Source: Clostridia bacterium | GTDB taxonomy: Bacteria; Bacillota; DAOUPZ01 | Assembly (NCBI GenBank): GCA_030625885.1 | Contig: DAOUPZ010000018.1 | Location: forward strand, 19,147 to 83,146 | DNA: 64,000 nt | Direction: 5' to 3' | Shown: piece after piece, positions 50,633 to 59,321 of the stretch | Layout of the letters: every line of letters starts with the position of its first letter | Numbering within the stretch: position 1 is the stretch's first letter | Made by a program: the position numbers and the translations under genes | The notes under the pieces: generated by a model | Seen by the model: only the letters and a program-made list of their open reading frames with translations | The model's database searches: none | What the model was told of the DNA's origin: nothing

Positions 50633-51686
50633 TATATATTTCTCCTTCAAGTGTTTCAATTGTATATGTAAATGTGTTCTTAATAATCGTACCATTACCA
50701 TTTACTTGCCTTTTACCCGAATATGTAAAGCGCTTAACACCTGTCATATATGGCTTTCCCTCATTACAATTCTGTCTGTTATCCCAATAATAAATGGTTT
50801 CCCCCACAAGCCAATAATGCATCTCTTTATTGCCAGTATGAATATGAAGTCGATCTCTATCTTCATGAATATGCTGTCCTGAAAAAATATCTGCTTCAAA
50901 ATCTTCCGCCGATCCAAACGGAAGCAGGTCTTCGTCAGAATCTTTTGGAGGACCATGGTATACCTCTCCCCCCACCATTACAACTGTATATTCAAAATTA
51001 TCAGGGTTTCCATATCCATTTCCATGCTTACTGCCTGTGGAATAAAATTCAGCAACATCTGTTAGAATAACCTGTGTATCGCCGTCATCATCATTACCAT
51101 TACCATTACCGTTTTCCCAACGATAAATTTTACCGCCTTCTAACCAATATTTGATAGTCGTACTTCCTCCGCCTCTGATATGAACGACCACTCCTGCAGA
51201 ATCATCGACATTCTGTCCGGTTTCAATCTCTAGATCTAACTGTTTCAATGAATCCGGTTTCTCACCTGGCAGCGGCGGCTCTTCTCCGCCTCCTGAACCA
51301 TTATTCAAAATATCTACTGCAGTACCCATACTGTATACCTTTGTACGTAAAAACTCAACATTTGTGTCCCGATCTATAATACTGACCTCAGTAAATGCGG
51401 GATTGGATGTATCAATCTCCACAATTGTTTCCCCATCAGAATACTTGTTCTTTATTTCCATAATTTCTTCTACACTGGATGCTTGTCGTATTTCTTCACT
51501 AATTCTCTGCAGATCATTACGCGCTTTCTGTCGGTCTTCTACCCTAGTCATCTGGGAACCCGCAATGTCCTTTACACTCTGACTCACAAAACCATAACTA
51601 GCCGCAAAAATCATTCCTATAATACCCACGACTACCATTAACTCAATCCCTGTAAAGCCTTTCTGCTTGTTGCTTCTTTTCATCAT
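50616..51686 (-). CDS. Minor pilin with internally duplicated C-terminal domain, operon 2
   Basis: 356 residues. Leader MMKRSNKQKG/FTGIELMVVVGIIGMI with glutamate +5. After the helix and a spacer there are two tandem copies of a module of about 80 residues. Copy 1 starts VVHIRGGGSTTIKYWLEGGK and ends GGEVYHGPPK; copy 2 starts RLHIHTGNKEMHYWLVGETI and ends EGEIYNGPSK. Copy 1 also has an NGNGNGNDDDGD run from GGTAAT repeats. Similar in position to PilW. ATG at 51686 or 51683 follows AAGGAGG. Confidence 0.85.
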   Translation of the reverse strand: MMKRSNKQKGFTGIELMVVVGIIGMIFAASYGFVSQSVKDIAGSQMTRVEDRQKARNDLQRISEEIRQASSVEEIMEIKNKYSDGETIVEIDTSNPAFTEVSIIDRDTNVEFLRTKVYSMGTAVDILNNGSGGGEEPPLPGEKPDSLKQLDLEIETGQNVDDSAGVVVHIRGGGSTTIKYWLEGGKIYRWENGNGNGNDDDGDTQVILTDVAEFYSTGSKHGNGYGNPDNFEYTVVMVGGEVYHGPPKDSDEDLLPFGSAEDFEADIFSGQHIHEDRDRLHIHTGNKEMHYWLVGETIYYWDNRQNCNEGKPYMTGVKRFTYSGKRQVNGNGTIIKNTFTYTIETLEGEIYNGPSK

Positions 51687-51688
51687 AC

Positions 51689-52093
51689 TCACCTCCTTGC
51701 TTTCCATGTCACCAACTCAATTTTATTTATCTCATCATCTTTCCGCCAAACGTTTACCTTTATTTCTCTTAAAGCCGCTCCCTCACCATTATTCATTATT
51801 TCAGATACAAAATATTTCCCATTATATAAATTGTTTAATGTTTCATCGCCAAATTCATTAACGCTTATCCCCGTTTCACCTGTTTCCGTTAACTCACCAT
51901 AATCTTTACTCCGCAATTCCTCCATTTTGGCCTGAGCCAGATATGAGGCCTGACTTTTTTGCGACGCCCTTATATTCGCTTTAATGCTCACCAGCCACAT
52001 TTGCGATACCCCTAAAACCACCACCGACATAATGGTCACGCTGATGACCAATTCGATCAATGTAAAACCTCTCTCACTCTGCCTGATCTTCAT
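51689..52093 (-). CDS. Type IV prepilin-like protein, PilV/GspI type, operon 2
   Basis: 134 residues with signal peptide MKIRQSERG/FTLIELVISVTIMSVV, then QMWLVSIKANIRASQKSQAS. Minor pilin. The stop codon lies within the ribosome binding region of the next gene (AAGGAGGTGA). Starts ten bases after pilD. Confidence 0.9.
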   Translation of the reverse strand: MKIRQSERGFTLIELVISVTIMSVVVLGVSQMWLVSIKANIRASQKSQASYLAQAKMEELRSKDYGELTETGETGISVNEFGDETLNNLYNGKYFVSEIMNNGEGAALREIKVNVWRKDDEINKIELVTWKARR

Positions 52094-52103
52094 AGAAATC
52101 GCC

Positions 52104-52847
52104 TCACATCCACAATCCCAGATACCAATTTAAAATCGGCTCTTTTGCCAAGATCACAATCAGCGCGCCTAAAACCATAAATGGACCAAAAGGGATATAA
52201 TCTTTACGCGATTTTATTTTGGTTACTATCAAAATAAGTCCCACCAATGCGCCAAAAATGAACGCAAAAAAGAAACTAAGCAAAACGTCCTGCCAACCTA
52301 AGAATACACCAAGCATCGCTGCCAATTTCACATCTCCGCCGCCCATGCCGCCGCGGCTGACCAACGCAATCACCAGAAACAGCCCCCCGCCAGCCACAAA
52401 CCCCAGCAGCGAGTTTTGCAAGGTTTGCATTCCCCCTACTATATTATATGCTAATCCTGTGATTATGCCAAGATATGTTATTTTATTTAATATTAAATGA
52501 TGATCCAAATCAATAAAAATAACTATAATTAGTAAGCTGGTAAACCATAGACTATTGATCAAATGCCACTGGCAGCCATACCGGATATACATCAAGGTAA
52601 ATAAAATGCCCGTCAATCCTTCCACAAAAGAATATCGCCAAGAAACTTTCGCCCCACAATATCGGCATTTCCCTCGCAAAAACAGATAACTAAAAACAGG
52701 TACCAAATCCAACGGACCTAACGTATGATTACAAGATGTACAATGAGACGCCGGAAAAGCAATAGACGCCTCCCGCGGCAAACGATAAATGCAGACATTT
52801 AAAAAACTGCCGATGATTAGGCCAAACATGAAAATGAATATGCCCAT
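52104..52847 (-). CDS. pilD: Prepilin peptidase and N-methyltransferase
   Basis: 247 residues, polytopic A24 aspartic protease that cleaves and N-methylates prepilins. The N-terminal cytoplasmic loop has the zinc tetracysteine (HCTSCNHTLG ... GKCRYCGAKVSWRY). Catalytic aspartates are in FIDLDHHLILN and GGGDVKLAAMLG. It is the only prepilin peptidase in the window, so it probably serves both pilus operons and the lone pilin. ATG after AAAGGAG. Confidence 0.95.
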   Translation of the reverse strand: MGIFIFMFGLIIGSFLNVCIYRLPREASIAFPASHCTSCNHTLGPLDLVPVFSYLFLRGKCRYCGAKVSWRYSFVEGLTGILFTLMYIRYGCQWHLINSLWFTSLLIIVIFIDLDHHLILNKITYLGIITGLAYNIVGGMQTLQNSLLGFVAGGGLFLVIALVSRGGMGGGDVKLAAMLGVFLGWQDVLLSFFFAFIFGALVGLILIVTKIKSRKDYIPFGPFMVLGALIVILAKEPILNWYLGLWM

Positions 52848-52863
52848 CGCAAATTCTCCTTTT

Positions 52864-53076
52864 TATAAGTTCTTGGTTCCCAGTTCTCGGGGAAAAAATA
52901 AAATCGTTAAAGCTCTTTTCCCTTAAGCCTTGAGTCTTAAGCCAATTTCTTTTTCTTCTCCCTATCTTTAATCGTTCCTCTTTTAGCGAACGTAGAGAGC
53001 GGTCTTCCCTCTATCTTTTCCTACCTACTACCTGCTACAGCGACCGAAGGGAGCGTCCTACTTACTGCAGCGAAGC
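52864..53076. repeat. Composite heptamer block between pilC and pilD
   Basis: GTTCTTG GTTCCCA GTTCTCG at 52868, CTTAAGC CTTGAGT CTTAAGC at 52922, module AGCGAACGTAGAGAGCGGT at 52985, CTACCTA CTACCTG CTACAGC, module AGCGACCGAAGGGAGCGTC at 53039. Fills the whole 231-base gap inside operon 2. Confidence 0.85.
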
Positions 53077-53078
53077 TG

Positions 53079-54287
53079 CTAAACCATATTAATCATCTCA
53101 AACATCGGTAACATAACGGCGGAAACAATAAAACCTACAATGCCCCCCATGACAAGAATAAGTGCCGGCTCTAAAAAAGAAGCAAAACGATCTACCGCGT
53201 GATCGACTTCTTTTTCATAAAAATCAGCTGCTTTATCCAGGAGTTGATCAATCCGTCCCGTCTGTTCCCCTACTGCCATCATTTGTATGAGCATAGGCGG
53301 AAATAAATTCTGCTGCTGCAAAACCGCTGCCAAACTATCCCCTTCCTGGATCTGTTCCCTGGCATCCAATAAGTTCTCTCTTAATACCTCATTTCCTATA
53401 ACAGGTGCCACAATTTCTAAAGCCCCCAGAATAGGCATCCCATTACTCAAAAGTGTTCCTAAAGTACGGGCAAAACGCGCGGTCAAAACAGCAAGCACCA
53501 AACTCTTAATAACAGGAGTCTTCAAAGACAATCTCGCCCATAATACTTGACTGACCGATGATTGACTAAAGCGGTAACAAATAAAAATAAGCAATGCCGC
53601 GACGACAAAAACAACGAATCCATGCTCGCGCAGAATTTGACTGACGGCCAACAATGCCCTGGTACTAGGCGGTAATTCGATATTCACAGAAGCAAATATG
53701 GATACAAAGTTCGGTAGGACCACCACAAGCATAAAAAGGACCATCCCCGCTGCCGCTAAAACAAGTATAAAAGGATATACCATGGCAGATTTCACTTTTT
53801 CCCGCAGGTGATGTTCTTTCTCAAAGTGAAGGGCTAAACGGTTCAATGTCTGATCCAATATCCCCCCGGTTTCCCCTGCTTCCACCATATTGTTAAAGAT
53901 ATCAGGAAATATTTTCGACTGCTTCCTAACCGCCTGATGAAGCGTTTCCCCTTCCTCTACATCTTCCTTAACTTGCTCCAAGACACTCGCAAAACTTTTA
54001 TTGCTTGTTTGCTGCTGCAAGGTTGCCAAACAATCAATCAGCGGCAACCCACTTTCAAAAAGAACGGAAAATTGCCGGCAAAAGATGGCCAACTCCCGTA
54101 CTTTTACCGCACGAAACAAGTGTATTTGATCTTTCCAAGAAACAACAATCTCTTTTTCCTTTAAATAAGTGATATAAAGGCCTTTTTCCTGAAGCGCCTG
54201 AGCTGCCAAAGATTTGGATTTGGCAGTGATTGTTCCGTTTTTTTCCTGTCTGTCAGGCGTTATTCCCCTATATTCATACCCCGGCAA
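53079..54287 (-). CDS. pilC: Type IV pilus inner-membrane platform protein PilC, operon 2
   Basis: 402 residues. Two GspF domains (FCRQFSVLFESGLPLIDCLA and ARFARTLGTLLSNGMPILGA) and three membrane helices. Only limited identity with operon 1 PilC is evident by eye, so the two operons are old paralogues or separately acquired. TTG start after AGGTGA. Confidence 0.94.
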   Translation of the reverse strand: MPGYEYRGITPDRQEKNGTITAKSKSLAAQALQEKGLYITYLKEKEIVVSWKDQIHLFRAVKVRELAIFCRQFSVLFESGLPLIDCLATLQQQTSNKSFASVLEQVKEDVEEGETLHQAVRKQSKIFPDIFNNMVEAGETGGILDQTLNRLALHFEKEHHLREKVKSAMVYPFILVLAAAGMVLFMLVVVLPNFVSIFASVNIELPPSTRALLAVSQILREHGFVVFVVAALLIFICYRFSQSSVSQVLWARLSLKTPVIKSLVLAVLTARFARTLGTLLSNGMPILGALEIVAPVIGNEVLRENLLDAREQIQEGDSLAAVLQQQNLFPPMLIQMMAVGEQTGRIDQLLDKAADFYEKEVDHAVDRFASFLEPALILVMGGIVGFIVSAVMLPMFEMINMV

Positions 54288-54320
54288 CTGTCATTCACCT
54301 CTTTATTATCTTTATACCCT

Positions 54321-55373
54321 TTATTTTAATCGACTTAACATATCGGCACTAGAAACACGTTCCTGTACCTGCTGGTAACTAATGAAGCCTTTTCGGTAAA
54401 GCTCCATTAATGCCCCATCCATAGTCTGCATGCCGAATTTCCCCCCCATCTGGATACTGGAAAGAATCTGATGGGTTTTCCCTTCACGAATCATATTTTT
54501 AATAGCCGGTGTCGCAATCATAATTTCCAAAGCAGCCACACGGCCTTTATCATCATCCCGAGGAATTAATTGCTGGGCCACAACCCCCAGCAGCGTAGCG
54601 GCTAACTGAACACGTATTTGCTGCTGTTGATAAGGCGGAAAAACATCAATCATACGATCTACTGTCTGATCCGCACTATTGGTATGAAGCGTGGTGAGCA
54701 CCAGATGACCTGTTTCGGCAGCTGTAATGGCCGTACTAATGGTTTCTAGATCTCTCATTTCCCCTACCAGAATCACATCTGGATCCTGACGCAAAGCAGC
54801 TCGCAAGGCATTCCCAAACGATTGGGTGTCTTCTCCCACTTCCCGCTGATTCACAATACAACCCTGGTGTTTGTGAAGATATTCTACCGGATCTTCCAAA
54901 GTGATAATATGCCCTTTTCTAGTATGGTTGATATGGTTAACCATGGTTGCTAATGTTGTTGATTTACCACTTCCGGTCGGCCCGGTTACAACAATCAGTC
55001 CTTTATGCTTATCCGAAAGTTCCATCACCACAGGCGGCAGTCCTAATTCTTCAGGGGTAGGGATCTCATTTCGAACCACACGCAATACCAACCCATCGGC
55101 ACCTCTTTGCCGAAAAACATTGACACGAAATCGTCCTGTTCCCGCAATGCTATATGAAAAATCCACTTCTCCTTTTGCCATAAAACGCTCTTTCTGCCCT
55201 TGCGGAATAATCTCTTCCGTAACCGCCTGGGTATCTTTAGGTAACAAAATTTCCGACCCCAAAGCCGTTAATTCCCCGTCAATCCTAAGCATTGGTGGAA
55301 TGCCTACTGTTAAATGTAAATCCGAAGCCCCACGTTTAATCGCTTCTATCAAAGTTGCATTAATGTCCATCAT
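54321..55373 (-). CDS. pilT: Type IV pilus retraction ATPase PilT
   Basis: 350 residues. SDLHLTVGIPPMLRIDGEL at the N-terminus, Walker A VTGPTGSGKSTTLATMV, Asp box TLEDPVEYLH, Walker B DPDVILVGEMRDLETI, and the retraction-specific AIRNLIREGK-like element (here AIKNMIREGKTHQILSSIQ). PilT depolymerises pili and powers twitching. It is the only pilT in the window; operon 1 has none. Confidence 0.96.
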   Translation of the reverse strand: MMDINATLIEAIKRGASDLHLTVGIPPMLRIDGELTALGSEILLPKDTQAVTEEIIPQGQKERFMAKGEVDFSYSIAGTGRFRVNVFRQRGADGLVLRVVRNEIPTPEELGLPPVVMELSDKHKGLIVVTGPTGSGKSTTLATMVNHINHTRKGHIITLEDPVEYLHKHQGCIVNQREVGEDTQSFGNALRAALRQDPDVILVGEMRDLETISTAITAAETGHLVLTTLHTNSADQTVDRMIDVFPPYQQQQIRVQLAATLLGVVAQQLIPRDDDKGRVAALEIMIATPAIKNMIREGKTHQILSSIQMGGKFGMQTMDGALMELYRKGFISYQQVQERVSSADMLSRLK

Positions 55374-55397
55374 TCATCACCTTTCCTAACGTATTAA

Positions 55398-55680
55398 TGA
55401 GTTTCTAGCAGTTAGCAGTTAGGAGTTAGGAAAAGATAAAAGATTGGCTAAAGGCTTAAGGGTCAAAGCTAAAAAACAAATATTTAAAATTCTTTTACCT
55501 TAAGCCTTCAACCTATTTTAATCTTTTTTTCCGCGTCCCTATTGTAATTTAAATTTCTTTATTCTTTTCCTAAGAGCTAACTGCTAACTCCTATTCTTTC
55601 TCTTCCCTCTATCTTCCCCTACCTGCTACCTGCTGTTAGCTACCTGCTGTTAGCTACCTGCCAAAGACATCCAAAGGATG
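55398..55680. repeat. Composite heptamer block between pilB and pilT
   Basis: AGTTAGC AGTTAGG AGTTAGG at 55408, GGCTAAA GGCTTAA GGGTCAA at 55446, CTAACTG CTAACTC, CTACCTG CTACCTG CTGTTAG CTACCTG CTGTTAG CTACCTG at 55620-55660. Fills the 309-base gap; no gene. Confidence 0.85.
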
Positions 55681-55682
55681 TC

Positions 55683-57374
55683 TTACTCCACCGCTGCAAT
55701 CTTTAACAGTTCCCGCAAAGTGGTTTCCCCCCTGAGCGTCTTCTCCAATCCATCAAGCCAAAGTGTACGCATCCCATCTGCCACAACAGCAGCTTGAATC
55801 TGATCTGCTGACTGACCTTCTAAAATCATTTCCCGATAAGATTGCCGCATTTCCAGTACTTCATGCACGGGTATCCGCCCTAAATAACCAGTATCATTAC
55901 ATAAGCTGCATCCTTTACCTCGATAGAGCATCTCTGTTTCCCCTTTATCTCCCATCAACTTCCGTTCCGCTTCACTAGGTACATATGATTCCTTGCAATA
56001 AGGGCAAATCCGTCGAACCAAACGTTGTGAGACAACACCTACAACCCCTGAAGTCACTAAAAAGTTATCAATTCCCATATCTATTAATCGGGTAATGGTT
56101 CCCAACGCATCATTCGTATGTAAAGTAGAAAAAACCAAATGCCCAGTCAAAGCCGCTCGAATCGCAATCTGAGCGGTTTCTAGGTCTCTAATCTCCCCTA
56201 CCATGATAATATTAGGATCTTGACGCAAAATCGCGCGTAATCCCATAGCAAAGGTCATCCCTGTTTTATAATTAACTTGAACCTGGTTAATGCCATCAAA
56301 ACGATATTCTACTGGATTTTCAACTGTCACAATATTCTTTTCCTGCGCGTCAAGGTTTTGTAAAATAGAGTAGAGTGTTGTTGTCTTCCCGCATCCAGTA
56401 GGACCGGTTACTAAAACCATCCCATAAGGCTTGATGATCATATGCTTAAAAAGTTCTAACGTGTCAGGCAAAAAACCAAGACCTTCCATATTCACCAACA
56501 TATTTTTTTTATCAAGAACTCGCAAAACAATTTTTTCCCCAAAAATGGTCGGTAAAACAGAAACCCGTAGATCAATCTCCCGTTCTTCATAAGGGATCGT
56601 AAACCGACCATCCTGAGGAAGCCGTTTTTCTGAAATATCTAGATCCGCCATAATCTTAATACGAGAAATTAGTCCCCCCTGAATGTTTTTAGAAGGTGTC
56701 ATCACTTCTTGCAATACCCCGTCGATCCGATAGCGAATACGCACCCGATTCTCCATGGGCTCGATATGAATATCACTGACACGATTTTTAAGCGCCTGTT
56801 CGATGATACTGTTAACCAAACGAATAATAGGTGCATCTTCTACTTCAATATCATCGGCCAGGGCTGCTGCCATCTCCATTTGCCCACGAACTTCCTGCTG
56901 TCCCTTTTCCATATCTGCTACAATACCCTGCAATTTATCGGCTACACCATAGTAGCGGCGAATAGCCAATTCAATATCTTCTTCTGTTGCGAGCACAGGT
57001 TCTACTTCCATTCCCGTCACCAGTTCTACATCATCAATAGCCAGTACATTCAACGGATCGGCCATCGCTAATTTAACCTTATCCGCATCTCTGGCAACAA
57101 TAAGTGCAACATGACGCTCGGCTAAATAACGGGGAATCGTTTGTACAACCTGACTATCCAGTTTAGTCACTTTTAAATCTATATATTCTATGTTCAATTG
57201 TCTTTCCAATGTTCTTAAAAAATCTTCTTCTTTCACATAGCCCATACTGACAAGTACTTGCCCCAAGCGTTCTTTAGTCACTTTTTGCAAGCGCAACGCC
57301 TCTTGTAACTGATTTTCGGTAATAAATCCTTCCTCTATAAATAAATCGCCTAAACGGGGGATTTTCCCTCTCAT
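55683..57374 (-). CDS. pilB: Type IV pilus extension ATPase PilB, operon 2
   Basis: 563 residues. MshEN-type N-terminal domains (RLGDLFIEEGFITENQLQEA), Walker A VTGPTGCGKTTTLYSIL (Cys in place of the usual Ser), TVENPVEYRF where most PilB proteins have LEDPVE, Walker B DPNIIMVGEIRD, His box FSTLHTNDALGTI, zinc site CPYCKE ... GCSLCNDTGYLGR. Opens operon 2. ATG after GAGGG. Its MshEN region could bind c-di-GMP, which would tie assembly to the same signal as the lone pilin. Confidence 0.95.
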   Translation of the reverse strand: MRGKIPRLGDLFIEEGFITENQLQEALRLQKVTKERLGQVLVSMGYVKEEDFLRTLERQLNIEYIDLKVTKLDSQVVQTIPRYLAERHVALIVARDADKVKLAMADPLNVLAIDDVELVTGMEVEPVLATEEDIELAIRRYYGVADKLQGIVADMEKGQQEVRGQMEMAAALADDIEVEDAPIIRLVNSIIEQALKNRVSDIHIEPMENRVRIRYRIDGVLQEVMTPSKNIQGGLISRIKIMADLDISEKRLPQDGRFTIPYEEREIDLRVSVLPTIFGEKIVLRVLDKKNMLVNMEGLGFLPDTLELFKHMIIKPYGMVLVTGPTGCGKTTTLYSILQNLDAQEKNIVTVENPVEYRFDGINQVQVNYKTGMTFAMGLRAILRQDPNIIMVGEIRDLETAQIAIRAALTGHLVFSTLHTNDALGTITRLIDMGIDNFLVTSGVVGVVSQRLVRRICPYCKESYVPSEAERKLMGDKGETEMLYRGKGCSLCNDTGYLGRIPVHEVLEMRQSYREMILEGQSADQIQAAVVADGMRTLWLDGLEKTLRGETTLRELLKIAAVE

Positions 57375-57626
57375 TTTCAGTTCCCTCTTTCCAGATATTT
57401 TTACTTATATCCAGTAATTATTCTATTTTTTTTCTTTAAACCCTTTATACTAATAAAAATCTAATAAAATACAGGAAAGGACTATTTTGTATTTTATAAA
57501 GTACTTACCATCATTGCATATAATTCATAGCAAAGACATGATTCAATACCTTTCAGCATAAAGCAGTAAGAAACCATACCTAAGTACAAAACACACAAAA
57601 GAGCAGTACTTTCTCACTACAAAATA

Positions 57627-57652
57627 AAAAACAAGCCGTAGTGGCTTGTTTT
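57627..57652 (-). terminator. Terminator of spoVT
   Basis: AAAACAAGCC-GTAGTG-GGCTTGTTTT-type stem 17 bases past the spoVT stop; the 250 bases to pilB are AT-rich and hold the ACCATACCTAAGTACAA motif. Confidence 0.85.
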
Positions 57653-57668
57653 AAATATAACTGATTGG

Positions 57669-58238
57669 CTATTGCTCCATTTGTTTAGCTAAGAAACCTG
57701 CTGCTGTTTCAGCTAGTTTTACTTCTAAATCATCCATCTCTACTTCAGAATCCTTAGAACACAGAATAACTGCACCAATAGGATCCCCTTCAGCAATGAT
57801 GGGTGCAACAACCTGTGCATGAAATCGAGAATCCTCATAACTTGTTTCAATGAGATATTCTTTACCGTACTCATGCTCTTCCGGATTATTCATTAGAATC
57901 GTTCTTCTTTCCTTCATAACACGTTCCAACAAGGGACCAATAGGACGGTCCACAAATTGCTTTTTAGGAGCACCCGCAACGGTTATAACCGTATCCCGAT
58001 CTGTAATTAAAGCAATATGCTTCGTTGCCTCAAATAGTGAATCAGCATATTCTTTAGCAAAATCACCTAATTCACCGATAGGAGAATATTTTTTCAAAAT
58101 AACTTCTCCACCCCGGTCCACAAATATTTCTAAAGGATCACCTTCGCGGATCCTTAACGTACGACGTATTTCTTTGGGGATGACGACACGACCTAAATCG
58201 TCAATCCGCCTTACTATACCGGTAGCTTTCACTTCCAT
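57669..58238 (-). CDS. spoVT: Stage V sporulation protein T
   Basis: 189 residues. N-terminal AbrB-like swapped-hairpin DNA-binding domain (TGIVRRIDDLGRVVIPKEIR then RTLRIREGDPLEIF). C-terminal GAF domain (about 60-185). Forespore transcription factor that tunes sigma-G genes. The ATG follows GGAGGGATGGAAG-type sequence. Position downstream of mfd and prsA is the usual order, but the expected next gene, spoVB, is 27 kb away. Confidence 0.96.
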   Translation of the reverse strand: MEVKATGIVRRIDDLGRVVIPKEIRRTLRIREGDPLEIFVDRGGEVILKKYSPIGELGDFAKEYADSLFEATKHIALITDRDTVITVAGAPKKQFVDRPIGPLLERVMKERRTILMNNPEEHEYGKEYLIETSYEDSRFHAQVVAPIIAEGDPIGAVILCSKDSEVEMDDLEVKLAETAAGFLAKQMEQ

Positions 58239-58340
58239 CCCTCCTTTTCACAAATTTTAGAAGTAATTTCATAGATAGTATATAACTGTTTTAGCATTTT
58301 TATTCATTTTTGCCAAGCTCACATTAAAATAAATGTATTA

Positions 58341-59276
58341 TTAACTACTTTTCTCAACCTTTGCATTGTTCTTTAAATCCTGAAAAGCTTCATTAAATAT
58401 TTCTTGCTTCTTTTGCTCCAATACCATTGCTTTTAAAGTCTCTTTATCCACATCCGCATAAGTTGCTTCTTTAGCAGCATTTTTTTCTTCTACTTTAATG
58501 AGATGATAACCAAATTGGGTTTTCACGGGTTGACTAATTTCCCCAACAGAAAGGGAAAAAGCTGCTTCTTCGAATTCTGGAACCATTCTCCCCCGCGGGA
58601 AGAACCCTAATTCTCCACCACTTTGATCAGCACCTGGTTCAGTAGAATATTTTTTTGCCAACGATTCAAATTCGCCGCCTTGTTCCAGTTCTTTGCGAAT
58701 ATCAACTGCTTCTTCCTCGGTTTTAACTAAAATATGCCGTGCCCGTACCATTTCAGGCTCATTAAATTGATCTTTATGTGCATCAAAATAAGCCTTTATT
58801 TCATCTTCATCAACTGTAACGTCTTTGGTCACTTCCTGATATAATTTCGAAATCGATTTTTGTTTTACCATAAAATCCTTAAGAATTTCTTCCGTCAAAT
58901 CATATTTTTTAAGTGCTGCTTTGAATTCATCCTCAGAAGGATATACCTGTGTCGTTAGGTAATTTCTAAAATCTTCATAATCTCCTTTGATTTCTTCTTT
59001 ATCGGTTTTTAAGTTATTTTTTTCTGCTTCTTGAAGTAATATTTCTTGGTCGATTAATTGATTTAAAACGTTATCTTTTAATGCATCTTCTTCTGCATTC
59101 ACCTGCTGTCCATATGTTAACTGCACAAGACGGACCATTTGATCCAAATCACCTTGAGTAATTTGCGCACTGTTAACTGTAGCCACAACCTCCTCTTTCT
59201 TTTGACATCCTGCACCAACGACTACAAACATGATCACTAGAATAAATGCTAAAACTTTTCTATACCTTTGCATCAT
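58341..59276 (-). CDS. prsA: PrsA/SurA-type foldase lipoprotein
   Basis: 311 residues. Lipoprotein signal peptide with lipobox VVGAGC near residue 24, so it is anchored outside the membrane. SurA-like N-terminal helical domain (about 35-160). Parvulin PPIase domain (about 172-265): RARHILVKTEEEA, YSTEPGADQSGGELGFFPRG, QFGYHLIKVEE. It folds exported proteins. Located between mfd and spoVT. Confidence 0.93.
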   Translation of the reverse strand: MMQRYRKVLAFILVIMFVVVGAGCQKKEEVVATVNSAQITQGDLDQMVRLVQLTYGQQVNAEEDALKDNVLNQLIDQEILLQEAEKNNLKTDKEEIKGDYEDFRNYLTTQVYPSEDEFKAALKKYDLTEEILKDFMVKQKSISKLYQEVTKDVTVDEDEIKAYFDAHKDQFNEPEMVRARHILVKTEEEAVDIRKELEQGGEFESLAKKYSTEPGADQSGGELGFFPRGRMVPEFEEAAFSLSVGEISQPVKTQFGYHLIKVEEKNAAKEATYADVDKETLKAMVLEQKKQEIFNEAFQDLKNNAKVEKSS

Positions 59277-59321
59277 CCAATCCCCTTTCTATATTTATCA
59301 TTATATTATAACAAAAAATAG

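Noticed and set aside
30466-57374. Type II secretion systems or competence pseudopili instead of type IV pili
   Set aside because: PilT, PilM and PilN-PilO with the INLLP peptide are present and no secretin or GspC/GspD-type gene is seen, as expected for Gram-positive type IV pili.
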